Shown here: one piece after another, positions 10,968 to 21,373 of the stretch | Layout: each line of letters opens with the position of its first letter | Numbering within the stretch: the stretch's first letter is position 1 | NCBI RefSeq assembly: GCF_947179515.1 | Contig: NC_067473.1 | Coordinates: 101,335,782 to 101,399,781, forward strand | Direction: 5' to 3' | DNA from: Apodemus sylvaticus | Lineage: Eukaryota; Chordata; Mammalia; Rodentia; Muridae | Length of the DNA: 64,000 nt | Made by a program: the position numbers and the translations under genes | The notes under the pieces: model-generated | Databases searched by the model: none | Told to the model about the DNA's origin: nothing | Seen by the model: only the letters and a program-made list of their open reading frames with translations

Positions 10968-11362
10968 TCTTTTCGTTGACTTGGCACAAGCCAGGATCAT
11001 CTGGCAACTTTTTCTCAACTAGGAACTTCAGTTGAGGCAAGTTCGATGTGGGAGGCCCCAGGTCACCGTGAGTGGTACTACCCTGTGCAAATCTGATGCG
11101 GGAGGCCCCAGGTCGCCGTGAGCAGTACTACCCTGTGCTGGTTGTCCTCAGTTGCACAAGAAAGCAGACTGAGCAAGCCGTGAGAGGTAAGCCACTAAGC
11201 AGCATTTCTCCATGACTTCTGCTTCCATTCCTGCCTTGAGTTCCTGTCCTACATTCTATCTCACAATGGACTAGAAATACAAACTGAAACAAGCCCTTTT
11301 CTCCCCAAGTTGCTTTTGGTTATGGTATTTATCATAGCAATAGAAAGCAAACTAAGAGCCTA
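10968..11362 (-). mobile_element. Rodent hAT-like repeat (RCHARR1-type) with internal duplication
   Basis: The text runs through gttgacttggcacaagcc, agaaagcagactgagcaagc, gtaagccactaagcagc and ends aagttgcttttggttatgg plus atagcaatagaaagcaaac, the order seen in this common rodent repeat. A 50-bp internal tandem duplication starts at 11045 and 11095. The family attribution is from memory. Confidence 0.65.
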
Positions 11363-12019
11363 CCTACACACCCAGGAAAGTGTTCACATCAGCTGGAGAA
11401 CACTTCCCAGGCATAGGAAGATCTACGTTTACACCAAGCATGATTTTTTTGTACCAGTCCCTGCAATCCCTCCAGAGGCGTGGTCTCCCTCTGGACTGGG
11501 CAGAAATGGTTTAAGGGTCATCGAAGTTTGGTTAGCTACAAATTTGGGCAGCCTCCAAAACCACTGGAGCAGCAAGTCATATTCTGGCAATTTCCAGAAT
11601 CAGGTTGCCATGCTGCTGCTATCTTTGTGGGAAACCTTCATTTTACGCAAGAGCCAAAAAATGTATCATTAATGTGAATAGAGATTTTGACCAGTTTTTG
11701 AAGCCTGGGACAGTTTCATTAGTGTTTCGAAGAAGAACCACACAGGGCAAGCATTGCTCTAGCAGAACCCAGAGGAGGGGGATGGAGAAGGAGAAGGGCC
11801 ACACCGTTAGTTAAGACAGCATGGAGGTCAGCCACAGCGTCGTGGGCAGTGAGGTCCTTGACAGGGAGAGAGAGGAGTGTCGGACAGGAAGAAGCCCAAG
11901 CAAAGCGTTAGGGAAACCTACTGTGTCAAGAAAGCATGCTCATTAAAGAGAGGGGAGGATGAAAGGGAAAGGTTACACTCTCCTAAATAATTCAATAAAA
12001 ACATGCGTTGGTGCTTGGA
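11363..12019. other. Gene-free unique sequence
   Basis: Several overlapping frames of up to 120 codons start inside the adjoining repeat and have no recognisable domain. No splice context supports them. Confidence 0.4.
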
Positions 12020-12399
12020 ATGAGGACATCTCTCTGTAGGCTTGTGTGTTTAAACACTTGGTCCTCAGTTGGTAGAACTGTTTGGGAAGGATTAGGAGGT
12101 GTGACTTTGTTGGAAGAAGTATGATGTGGGGACGGTTGGAGCAGGCTTTGAGGTTTCAGAGGAGTGTGTGTACCATGCACAGTGTGCTCCCAGTACCCAG
12201 CTTCCAGATGCGAGCACCACACAGTGCCCGCCACCACCCCTACCCGGCTTCCAGACGCGAGCACCACGTGGTGCCTGTCACCACCCCTTTGCTCTGCTTT
12301 CATGGACTGTAACCATCTGGAGTCCTCAGACCAATTAAACACTTGTTTTTATAAGTTGTCGGGGTGTTTTATCACAGGAATAGAAAAGTTACTAAGTCA
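12020..12399 (-). mobile_element. Rodent hAT-like repeat (URR1-type) with internal 47-bp duplication
   Basis: Landmarks are acttggtcctcagttggta, ctgtttgggaaggattagg, aggtgtgactttgttgga, then caattaaacacttgtttt and atcacaggaatagaaaagt at the end. Two diverged copies of a 47-bp unit start at 12201 and 12248 (cttccagaygcgagcaccac). Confidence 0.65.
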
Positions 12400-12683
12400 C
12401 AGGCAGACTTCGTGGCTGCAACTCTGTAAGAGACTGCAATTATAACGATGTTTTGAGAATGCAACACCTGCCCCATGTTTAAGGAGAGGTGGGTCTCTTC
12501 CTCTGTTTTACTCAGACCTCCAGGTCTCTGGTATTGCACTAAGCTGCTGCCACTGCACTACGTATGGGCATGAGACTTCTTCTAGGTTCCAGAGTTCCGG
12601 AAAAAAGGCACAAAGAAAGGTATCCAGTTCCCAGGCTCCCAACTTCTACATCTTCCTATGCTATCCAGAACCAAGTGTGATTG

Positions 12684-12838
12684 ACTGATTGATTGATTTT
12701 TAGTGACATGGGGTTTCTTGTAGCCCAGGCTGGCCTCACACTTGGCTATGTAGTTGAGGAGGACCTTGAACTTCTGATCCTCCTACCTCCATCTCTTGAG
12801 TGCTATGATTACAAGCAAACACTACCACATCTGCCTTA
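12684..12838 (-). mobile_element. Old B1-like SINE
   Basis: Reverse-oriented B1 landmarks are seen: gtagcccaggctggcctcac, a degraded middle, ctcctacctccatctcttg and agtgctatgattacaagc. Confidence 0.6.
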
Positions 12839-12847
12839 TACAGTGCT

Positions 12848-12970
12848 GGAACTTGGCCACATGGTGACTTACTAAGAATCGTCTATGAAAATTCAATTTT
12901 TTAAAAAAAAATTTAATTTTTTTAAATTCAAAAGATACTGTTGGAATAGATACAAATGCAAATATCTTAT
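12848..12970 (+). repeat. Local direct duplication, copy 1
   Basis: This ~123-bp block (ggaacttggccacatggtga ... atatcttat) recurs at 13125-13246 with only a few differences. The AT-rich half contains a palindromic aattttttaaaaaaa run. Confidence 0.95.
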
Positions 12971-13124
12971 CGAACCCAAGGCTTCATGCATACAAAGCAC
13001 ATTTACAAAGGGTCATACATTGGTTAACAGTTTAAAATGACTCTCCATCATTATTTCTTTTCCACTATTTCCTTAAATACATGCCCTAAGTTTCTGGCCT
13101 TCCATCAGTCTCTCAGAAAGAGGA

Positions 13125-13246
13125 GGAACTTGGCCACATGGTGACTTACTAAGAATTGTCTACGAAAATTCAATTTTTTAAAAAAAAATTAATTTTTTTA
13201 AATTCAAAAGATACTGTTGGAATAGATACAAATGCAGATATCTTAT
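13125..13246 (+). repeat. Local direct duplication, copy 2
   Basis: Second copy, offset 277 bp at the start and 276 at the end because of one base lost in an A-run. Other differences include c/t and t/c changes in the aagaatygtctaygaaaa segment. Confidence 0.95.
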
Positions 13247-13914
13247 TATTTAATAAGGATGTCAGATTACATTGTTATGTAACATACATATATTTATCAT
13301 AACTGAATCCTATTTTAAAAAAAAATCAAAGCCAGGATGCTGGAAAGCTGATCTGGCTAGTGAAAATCAGAGCAAACAGGAGTGTGGTCTCAGCAGCCAT
13401 TCCGAGGGAGTGTATGGTAAGACTGAACCTTGGATGTCTAGCAGGGAGGGAGGGAGATTCGGAGAAACGTAAATAACTTCGCCAGGTCTGTTGTCTGCCC
13501 TGAGGAATGGGCTTTAATTAAGGTGGTGTTCTCATGGGCTGTATGTTCTGTTCTCTGGCAGACACAAAGGAAGCGAAGATTTTAGAGATAAGGGAGAAGG
13601 AAATGAAGGGACAGAAGACCCTGACACTCGTGGAGCTGCTCATAACCAGTTAGAGGTCCATGCTCCTATAGAGAAGCCAGGTGACAAATTAAATCTTCCA
13701 GAAGGAACCGTATCATAGATGCACAGATTTCTTCAAATGCACTCTACATTTTATCTTAATTATAATGATATCATATGCTCAGTCTAAGAGGCACAGAAAA
13801 ATATAGAAAATTATGAAGAAGAAAATATTATTATCCAGATATAAATACCATCTTCATAGCCTTCTGTTTATTATAAATGTACCCTCTTAAATTTTTTATT
13901 TTTAAAATAACCTT
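13247..13914. other. Gene-free unique sequence
   Basis: AT-rich towards the right. No gene or clear element is recognised. Confidence 0.4.
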
Positions 13915-14085
13915 TAAGGGACTATAGAGAAGCTCAGTAGTTAAGAGTTCCTACTTGCCTTTCAGATGAGCTGAACTCACTCCCCTAATCCCCTAACTCC
14001 AGATCCTGAGATACAGCGCCATCTTCTGGCCTCCTGGGGAAGTGCACTCATGCATATATATAAATACAATTGTTTAACTTTTAGT
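13915..14085 (+). mobile_element. B3-like SINE, diverged
   Basis: An agagaagctcagtagttaag head, an aactccagatcctgagat core and an atcttctggcctcc block match B3 in order. Confidence 0.6.
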
Positions 14086-14231
14086 GTGTGTGCATGCACA
14101 CGAGTGAACCTAAGAGCCACAACATACATGTGGCAGTCAGAAGGCAATTTGCGGGGGTTGTATATCTTGTTCCATCATTTATCTGCCTGACCATCTTCCA
14201 GCCTCCCCTTTCAATTTCCTATAGAGAGTAC

Positions 14232-14380
14232 TACTTATTTATATTTAAGACAGGTCTCATGAAGCTCAGGCTAACTTCGTATTCACTATGTAGCCAAAGA
14301 TGGTCTTGAACCCTGATCCTCCAGCCACCACCTCCTCAGTGTTAGGATTATGGTTGTGAGTCACCACCAATTCCCTGCCC
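14232..14380 (-). mobile_element. Old B1-like SINE
   Basis: Reverse landmarks are gacaggtctcatgaagctca, actatgtagccaaagatgg and agtgttaggattatggttg. It is directly followed by a younger B1. Confidence 0.6.
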
Positions 14381-14525
14381 TCTTTTGGAGACAGGGTTTC
14401 TCTGTGTAGCCCCTGGCTATCCTGGAACTCACTCTGTAGACCAACTTGGTCTTGAACTCACAGAAATCCACCTTCCTCCGCCTCTCAGTGCTGGGATTAA
14501 AGGCATATGCCACCACTGCCTGGCA
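14381..14525 (-). mobile_element. B1 SINE
   Basis: Good match to reverse B1: ggagacagggtttctctgtg, ctggaactcactctgtagac, gtgctgggattaaaggcat, ending ccaccactgcctggca. Confidence 0.85.
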
Positions 14526-14680
14526 GATCCTTCTTAAATTTTAAAACAGGAACATGCCACAAATAGATTATTTTTGTCATTTTTAACTCTTTTACATTAT
14601 ATCTTGACTATATTCCCATTCCATTAAACATTACTTAAGGATATCACTTGAATAACCATGTAATGTTCTATCTTCTACAG

Positions 14681-14947
14681 GCTGAAGAGATGGCTCAGTG
14701 GTTAAGAGTACTTGCCATACAACAAAAGCCCAAGTTTGGATCCCACCGTACATGTAAAGACCCAGCCACACACCCGTCTATTACCCCAAGGCTGTGGGAC
14801 ACAGACAAGTGCATCACTGTGCCTACTGGCTACCAGCCTTGTCCCAGGTTCAGTGCCTCACAGGAATAAGGCTGAGAGGAATATAATAGGACCCTTGATG
14901 GTCTCACCTAGCTTCTGCATACACGCAGGCATCATGTACACATGTAT

Positions 14948-14950
<3 letters not shown>
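14681..14950 (+). mobile_element. B2/B3-type SINE
   Basis: The head ggctgaagagatggctcagt and gttaagagtacttgcc are clear Pol III A-box-region landmarks. The 3' body is diverged and runs into the microsatellite at 14951, placing that tract at the SINE tail. Confidence 0.65.
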
Positions 14951-14996
<46 letters not shown>

Positions 14997-15174
14997 TCCT
15001 CCCTCCCCCCTCTCTCTCTTTCCTTCCCTCCCTCCCCCTCTCTCTCTTTCCCTCCCTCCCTCTCTCTCTCTTTTCCTCCCTCCCTTCTTCCCCTCCCTCC
15101 CTCTCCCTCTCCCTCTCTCTCTCTTCTCTTTCCCTCCCTCCCTTCCTCCTCCTCCTCCTCCTCTCTCTCTCTCT

Positions 15175-15246
<72 letters not shown>

Positions 15247-15254
15247 ACACACAC
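14951..15254 (+). repeat. ~300-bp polypyrimidine microsatellite, (TC)n/(CCCT)n then (CA)n
   Basis: About 270 nearly uninterrupted pyrimidines (TC, CCCT, CCTTC and CTC units) end in (CA)n. The serine/leucine- and arginine/glutamate-rich frames over it are artefacts. Mirror-symmetric polypyrimidine tracts can form triplex DNA. Confidence 0.95.
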
Positions 15255-15552
15255 TGGATCCATCTTGTAAACATACTATAATTTATTTAACTAGCCCTCT
15301 GGTGTCAGACTTTAAAAACTTTTGCCCCTGACTTACAAATAAAGGCAATGAATAATTAATTGGTTCACATCCATTTATCTTAACTTCCTAACAGTGGAAA
15401 TCCTAGGCCGAATAATACGAATTTCTAGGAAGTTTCTAATGCATGCAAATCCGAGTACCCACCAGGCAAGTCTCTGCCTGCCAAAACTATACTAAAGCAA
15501 TGAGTTTGGATTAATCTTTACAGGTTATATGTGTCCCATACTGTCGTGGCTG

Positions 15553-15962
15553 TTGTGGTTTGAATGAGAAATGGCCCCCACAGGCTCATGTACTTCAACA
15601 CCTGGTCCCCAGTTGGTGGCACTGTTCGAGAATGCTATGAAACTTTTGGAGGTGCAGCCTTGTTGGAGGAAGTACATCACTGGAGGTGGATTTTGGGGAT
15701 TTATAGTTTTGCCCCATATCCTCTTCTCCTCTCCCCGCTCTCCCTCCCCTCTCCTCTTTCTTCCTTCTGCCCTCGCTCTTTCTTACTGTGAGACTGAGAG
15801 TGGATCACTTGGTTTCCTGCTCTTGTCCCAGTGCTTTCCCTGACTGCTGCCATGCCTTTTCTCATCACAATGAACTACCCCCTCCCGAATCATAAGCCAG
15901 AATAAATCCTTTCCCTAGGTTGCTTTTGGACATATAACAGTAACAGAAAAGTATCTAAAACA
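15553..15962 (-). mobile_element. Rodent hAT-like repeat (URR1-type)
   Basis: Starts tgtggtttgaatgagaaatg, then ggtccccagttggtggca, ccttgttggaggaag and a CT-rich middle. It ends aataaatccttt, ggttgcttttgg and cagtaacagaaaagtatc. This is the most complete copy of this pattern in the left half of the window. Confidence 0.7.
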
Positions 15963-15967
15963 AGGGA

Positions 15968-16014
15968 TAAGTGTGTGTGTGTGTGTGTGCGCGCGTGCGC
16001 ATGCACATGTGTGT
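15968..16014 (+). repeat. (GT)n/(GC)n microsatellite
   Basis: GT repeats pass into gcgcgcgtgcgcatgcac, an alternating purine-pyrimidine run with Z-DNA potential. Confidence 0.9.
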
Positions 16015-16511
16015 TCTGGACATTCTAATTTTGTGGTGTGCCATTTATTGATCCATTATTTCACAGCTCCCAGCTTGCCCCTTCTTTGCAGACTCTGTGA
16101 AAACTGGCCTGAGACCTTTTCCTCTTCCCTGTAGTACTAAGGTATTGTCGGCAGGGGCACTTGAGAGTCAATGCAATGCTTCTTGGCTTCAGACTGTTTT
16201 ATCAGTAGGTTCCTGCTTCTCCCATCCAGGCTTCCATTGTATCCAGAACTCAGCAGTTTCCCTTGCCATCCCACGGTGACAGTTTATAGTGAAATAACTT
16301 CAGTGACACCTCCCCTAAGCATCTCCCCCTGGCAGTCTAAGGGGCAGATCTCTAGCAAGTCTCATGAACATGGAACTCAGTAACTCAGCCATCTTGTTGG
16401 CTATGGCTGCCCAGCGATTTCTGCCATCCCTACACTCTTTAGCAATCTCCTTGCTTCTTACATACAATTCTTTGTCAGTCCAATTCACAAGGTATTTATT
16501 CATTTATTTTT
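16015..16511. other. Gene-free unique sequence
   Basis: No gene is recognised. Open frames are short and unremarkable. Confidence 0.35.
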
Positions 16512-16611
16512 ATTTAAGGACTTACTATTTATTTGCAGTGTTGAAAGTTGGACCCAGAGCCTCATAAAGCCAAGCAAGCACTGTACCACTGAGGTCTGCC
16601 CTCAGTCCTAT
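16512..16611 (-). mobile_element. ID/B4-type SINE fragment
   Basis: The reverse ID-like pattern gttggacccagagcctc, aagcaagcactgtaccactg and aggtctgccctcagtcc is visible. Confidence 0.55.
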
Positions 16612-16769
16612 TATGGTGAACTCTTTATATTACTCTCTTTATTGAAGTCTCTCTTCTGCCTGGACCCAGGCTGATCCCTGAGCTCAGAGAAGAGCCAGCT
16701 AGTGGATGACGTCACCTGACTTCTCAGGGCAGTCTGGCCCAGCCCCAAACATGCTATGCTGCATGGTGT

Positions 16770-17022
16770 TGGATTTTTATACAGATTTACTTTTGTTATT
16801 TTTAAGCATGTATGTGTGACGGGGGGGAGTGAAAGAGGGAGGGAGGGAGGGAGAGAGAGCACAAAAGCACCGGTATCTTCAGAGGCCAGAAACTTTGGAT
16901 GCCACGAAGCTGGAGGTGCAGCTGGTTGTGAGCCATACAATGTGGGTGCGGGGACTGAACTCAGAACTTCTGTAAATACATGCTGTTGACAATTGAGTCA
17001 GCTATCCATCCCCACTATGTTG
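16770..17022 (-). mobile_element. B3-like SINE with internal (GGGA)n expansion
   Basis: The reverse B3 right part (ttgtgagccatacaatgtgg, ctgaactcagaacttctg, gagtcagctatccatcc) is readable. A gggagggaggga/gaga tract at about 16823-16858 lies on its tail side. Confidence 0.6.
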
Positions 17023-17710
17023 CTGTTGTCAATAATTGAAAGCTTAACTTGAGATTTCAGGTTTCAGAGACTTATTGGCATATGCTTTAGGAAGTTAAAG
17101 TACAGGTCCTTTTGAATTATGCCCTTTTTTCTCCTTCTGGAAACAAGTTATGTTCTGCTCCACCATCTTTCCTCTCTTCCCACTTGCTATCTCCCTGCCC
17201 CATCTCAGGATGCTAATCTACAAAGCAACGTGTTCTGCATATTGTTCTACCGTTGGAGACAGGCAGCTGTGGAGTTCCCAGCCCCTCGCATGGTTTGCAA
17301 GCTTGTGAACTAGCGAGGACCATTTGTTTTCCTTTTTATGGTATCACTGAGTGTCCATCAGCCCATGAACTCCTGGTCAGGCTGCTATGGCTGCAAAATG
17401 CAGCACTCACTGCAAAGGGAATAAGAGACAGCATATTATTAAGCCAAATCTGAGCAATCATGACCCAGAAATACACATGCATGATGCCATGAAAGACATG
17501 GGCCACTGCAGTGGGGGTAGTGGTTACATATTTTTCTATTAGTTACTAAAGAAAGTCACAAACCAAAGCATTTGCCAAGCACACGAGGAGAACCCAGGTG
17601 GCCAGGTTACAGCAAGGTGGGAAAACGCTGCCTTAGGTTTAGATGTGATCTGATGACATTCTTAGTTACGGGATTGGTGGAAGTTATTGATCTGTCAAGA
17701 ATATGTTATA
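17023..17710. other. Gene-free unique sequence
   Basis: No gene or repeat is recognised with confidence. Confidence 0.35.
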
Positions 17711-17862
17711 AGCTAGATGGTGGTGGCGCACGCCTTTAATTCCAGCACTTGGGAGGCGGAGGCAGGCAGATCTCTGAGTGTGAGGTCAGCCTGGTTCAGG
17801 GCAAGTTCCAGGACAGCCAGGGCTGCAGAGAGAAACCCTGCCTTGAAAAACAAAAAGAATAT
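17711..17862 (+). mobile_element. B1 SINE
   Basis: Clear B1 landmarks: ggtggtggcgcacgcctt, ccagcacttgggaggcgg, aggacagccagggctgcag and gaaaccctgccttgaaaa. Confidence 0.85.
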
Positions 17863-17867
17863 ATTTT

Positions 17868-18049
17868 AGAGGTTAGAGACATGGCTCATAGTTGTTTGCT
17901 GCTTTGTCAGAGGACCTCAGCACATCGGAGGACTTATAGTTGCTTATAACTCCAGCTCCAGGGAATCCGATATCTTTTTCTGGTGTCTGTGGGCACACAT
18001 ATACCCACATGGACACATACATGTCTACATAGATTTGGAAAAGCTTTTT
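17868..18049 (+). mobile_element. B3-like SINE
   Basis: Degraded head ggttagagacatggctcat, core aactccagctccagggaatc, then a ttctggtgtctgtgggcac block and CA-rich 3' end. The mini-L1 insertion lies directly next to it. Confidence 0.6.
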
Positions 18050-18065
18050 AAAAAGAGAACACATT

Positions 18066-18110
18066 CATTTGAAATGTAAATAAATTATATCGAATAAAAA
18101 AATGCTAAAA
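18066..18110 (+). mobile_element. Extremely 5'-truncated L1 (about 45 bp) with 16-bp target-site duplication
   Basis: The insert reads catttgaaatgtaaataaat and continues to AATAAA and A-rich sequence, the last few dozen bases of the L1 3' UTR (compare 59247-59286). The exact 16-bp duplication aaaaagagaacacatt flanks it at 18050-18065 and 18111-18126. The A-rich start of the target fits L1 endonuclease preference. Confidence 0.85.
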
Positions 18111-18149
18111 AAAAAGAGAACACATTGTAAGCAGTTGCAATTGAATCAA

Positions 18150-18235
18150 TCGGGTGGTGGGGGCGGGGCAGGGCGGGGCAGGGGCGGGGGCAGAGGCAGG
18201 AGGATTTCCCAGGAGTTCAAGATTATCCTGCTCTA
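18150..18235 (+). mobile_element. B1-like fragment with GGGGC-rich insert
   Basis: A B1 middle (gcagaggcaggaggat, ggagttcaagatt) is preceded by a run of GGGGC/GGGC units at about 18154-18190 replacing the usual B1 left end. The G-runs fit a G-quadruplex motif. Confidence 0.5.
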
Positions 18236-18284
18236 TTTCTATCTGAAAGATGTATCTATTGTAAGATAGTCAGGGCTATTTGGT

Positions 18285-18377
18285 GACAGGCTGTCACTGT
18301 GTAGCTCAGGCTGGCCTTGGAACCATGGCAGTCTTCCTGCTAGGCAAGCACTGTATGTGCTCACCTCCAGGTCTGAA
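18285..18377 (-). mobile_element. Old B1/B4-like fragment
   Basis: Reverse landmarks are acaggctgtcactgtgtagc and caggctggccttggaacc, then a degraded remainder. Confidence 0.45.
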
Positions 18378-18667
18378 ATTCTGATTCTTTCTGCAGCCTG
18401 TGGGAGCCTTGTTTATTGGTCTGGCTTTGAAACTGGGTTTATCATCCTAAGGATTTCACTGATCTCTCATCCTTCCAGAAGGACCTGCAGGTGACTTTGA
18501 GCTCTTTCTAACTCCCACAGCCTCCTCTCCCAAATGAAATTTTTTTCCAGGGACCTTAAGCACCAGCTCCCCAGAGGCCACACCCATCTTAAGTCACAGC
18601 CCCCACTTGTCCCCTTCTCTGGGCTGTTGAGTTCTGTACTTCCATTAACAAAGTAGCTCTCTAAAGG

Positions 18668-18850
18668 AGAAATTAGGATGGTGATATAACTCCCTTGGTA
18701 GAGTGCAAAGCTTTGGGTTCAGTTCCTAGTACCTCATATGTGTGAATCCAGCTGTCAAGATGTAGAGGCAGGCTAGGATGATCCGCTCAAAGTCTTGCTT
18801 ATCTACCTAGTGACTTTGAGGCCAATCTGAGTGTGGTTTGTTTCCCCAGG
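18668..18850 (+). mobile_element. B4 (ID + B1-like) SINE
   Basis: The ID-like head ggtagagtgcaaagctttgg and ttcagttcctagtacctc is followed by a B1-like half (agaggcaggctaggatgatc, tttgaggccaatctgagtg). This is the composite order of B4. Confidence 0.6.
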
Positions 18851-19224
18851 GAGGCTACTTGAGAGAAAACTAATTTTTCATTTTCAAGTGGCTATCATTT
18901 GAAGATGACTTCTGGGCTAGGGATGAAGCCTGTGTCTGCTTCTCTATCAGCACCAGGTCCCCATCTGCAGACCTGTGCATGTCCTGTGCACACTGCCAAA
19001 GTCTCTGTGCGATTGTATGCGCACCAGACCTCTTGTGTCAGGAAGGCCTTGGTGCCTTTGTGTCCCCATCCCTTCTGCCTCTGTCGGTCTCCTCTTCTGC
19101 ACAGTCTCCTGAGCCTTCAGGAGAAGGCTTTGATGGAAACATCCCTTTTAGAGGCGAATGTTCCAATATCTCTTCAACCATATTTTCTGGCTATGGGTCT
19201 CTGTATTTGTTTCATCTACTGCAG

Positions 19225-19505
19225 AGGGAAACTTCAATTACACTGTGAGTCCCTCTCTCAAAAAAAAAAAACTATATGAAGTAAAGATTGCATTGTTGAA
19301 ATAATAGTACCTGGTTATTAAGTGAAAAATATATAAACCACAGAAATATGTATGCTATATATGTGAAAAATATATATACGTGAATTGGATATTCATGAAT
19401 GTTTATATTAATGTTATAGTATGTATTATTTAAATATATGACATACACTTAATTTGTGTGTTATATATTTATTTCATAAGTTACATATGTTCTGAAAATT
19501 TGAGG
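19225..19505 (+). repeat. SINE tail plus AT-rich block, member of a paralogous pair
   Basis: An actgtgagtccctctctcaa tail plus an AT-rich ~230-bp segment with the gaaataatagtacctggtta landmark has a diverged counterpart at 26745-27240 in the same order and orientation. Confidence 0.65.
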
Positions 19506-20031
19506 CTAGCCCCCTATAAAGGAACGGGGTGGGGGGGCAACGGCGGCAGGTCCCGCATGTGAGAGAACTCTGGCACACAGCAGAGTCCGTGAAGGGGGAT
19601 AGGGAAACACCGGCAGGACCGCCCGCCCGTGCCGGGCCGCGGTAGGGAGTGCTGGCGATCGTGTATCTGTGGAGCTCGAGGCTGCCCAGCTAGCGGAGAG
19701 GATTTGCCCAGAGGGCGGGGCCGTGTGCACAGCCCTGATACCTGTAAAGAGATGCTTGTCTGAGAAGCGGCTTGGCTGTGAGGAGGCTTGAATCCTTCCC
19801 TGGTGGCTGGGAAACGCTGAGGCCTGCTCCATGCTCTTACGCGGCGGGTTTAATAAAAGAGACAGTTCATAGTTTTGATGTTTTATTATTAAAAGAGTAG
19901 AATGAGAAAAGGAGATAGGGAAGTAAAGAAAAAAGGAGAAGATGGAGAGATGAGAGAAGGCCATGACCACGTGAAAAGAGAAAGAGGGGGAACAGACAGA
20001 GAGCCGAGACTGGGAGAGACAATAGAAAGGG

Positions 20032-20078
<47 letters not shown>

Positions 20079-20355
20079 CCTTTAATAGTAGGCTGGGTTA
20101 CCTGGCCAGGTAACCATGGGGCGGGGAAAGCCAGGCTGTAGCCAGGTGACTGCAGAGGGTGGAGTCCAGCCAGAACACTAGGGGCCTGGGGCATGGCTAC
20201 ACATGATTGACAACCACAGGGGCCAGGAGCCAGGGGGCGGTGACTGGACTCCTCCTGTCCCATGCAGGTGGAAGCTCCGCCTACAAGGTTGTAGGTTGTA
20301 GGTGGAAGCCACCACCCCCCACCCCCACCGGGTCTCCAGGGTTCAAAGTCTCTGC
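19506..20355. mobile_element. Possible endogenous-retrovirus LTR-like block, GC-rich with (GA)n core
   Basis: GC- and CpG-rich sequence (19506-19850) leads to an aataaaagagaca motif. A purine-rich section with (GA)n (20026-20076) and then a second GC-rich part follow. The composition and the gagctcctttaatagtagg junction resemble murine LTR-type repeats. No retroviral gene is present and the class is uncertain. Confidence 0.3.
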
Positions 20356-20514
20356 TCTACCTGAAACCAGGCTGCCTGTGCACAGCCTGACACTACATAG
20401 TAAATTTGAGGCCAACCTCGCTATATAGTGAAATCCTGTCTCAAAACACAGGCAAAATGCTCAGTCAGAGGATACTTACCCATCACACACCAGGCCCTTG
20501 CTTCAGTCCACGTA

Positions 20515-20840
20515 AAAGCTAAGTGTGGGGCACATTCCTGTAGCCCCAACATTAGGGAGGTAGAGGCAGGAGAATCAGAAGAGTATGCTGCTTTGGATAA
20601 TGAGCAGAGCACTAAAGTGGGTGCTGAGAAAATACTTGCAAGAAGCAGAGAGGCCTCCATTATAAACCTCAAACTTGCCGGGCGGTGGTGGCACACGCCT
20701 GTAATCCCAGCACTCTGGGAGGCAGAGGCAGGTGGATTTCTGAGTTCGAGGCCAGCCTGGTCTACACAGTGAGTTCCAGGACAGCTCTGAGTTTATCCTC
20801 AGAGATTTAGGAGTTTGTGGCCAGCCTGGGCTACAGGAGA
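20515..20840 (+). mobile_element. Old B1/B4-like SINE split by a templated insertion
   Basis: The left part (gtgtggggcacattcctgta, gggaggtagaggcaggag) ends near 20577. The right part (tgtggccagcctgggctaca) resumes near 20817. Between them sits the 204-bp segment 20582-20785, the inverted copy of 22836-23039. Confidence 0.6.
20582..20785 (+). repeat. Inverted duplication, arm A (derivative)
   Basis: The arm runs from agtatgctgctttggataat to gagttccaggacagc and includes the left ~100 bp of a B1. It is the reverse complement of 22836-23039 with about 4 mismatches in 204 bp by hand alignment. The B1 in this arm is cut off on the right, with no tail and no second duplication. Confidence 0.95.
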
Positions 20841-20868
20841 TAAACATACATACGTGCATGTATGTGCA

Positions 20869-20870
<2 letters not shown>

Positions 20871-20938
<68 letters not shown>

Positions 20939-20940
20939 CA
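20871..20940 (+). repeat. (TA)n microsatellite
   Basis: Interrupted TATA/CATATA run, at the 3' side of the SINE. Confidence 0.95.
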
Positions 20941-21373
20941 GAATCGCCAAATGTAATAAAAATTATAAAACAAACCAAAACAAAAAGATGAACTGCATCA
21001 GAGCCGTCAACGCTGCTTGCTCCCTGGTTGTGCCCCTGCACCAGTCTTACATGTTATTCCAAGACAACTTCTTACTCACAAACATTACCTCACTTGGATC
21101 AAGTGTCCTGTAGAGATGTGGCGTGCATCCCATCTTGGGCCACACCTGGCCATCTTGGGCCACACCTGGACATTGATTGCATGGCTTGTTGTCTGAAGGC
21201 TTCCTGTGGCTGTTGGTTACAGATGCACAGTTCAGGCTTTGCTCCTGAGCCTCGTAGATGATGCAGAAGTCCTGACCACAGATAGCAGGAAGCAACCAAG
21301 GCTAAACCTGGAGGGAGCTGTGCATGGTCTCTTTACCTTAACAAGCAAAATCAGAGTGACTTAAAGAACAGAA

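Noticed and set aside
14712..15331. Ser/Leu-rich and Arg/Glu-rich proteins of 106-189 codons
   Set aside because: Translation of the TC/GA tract.
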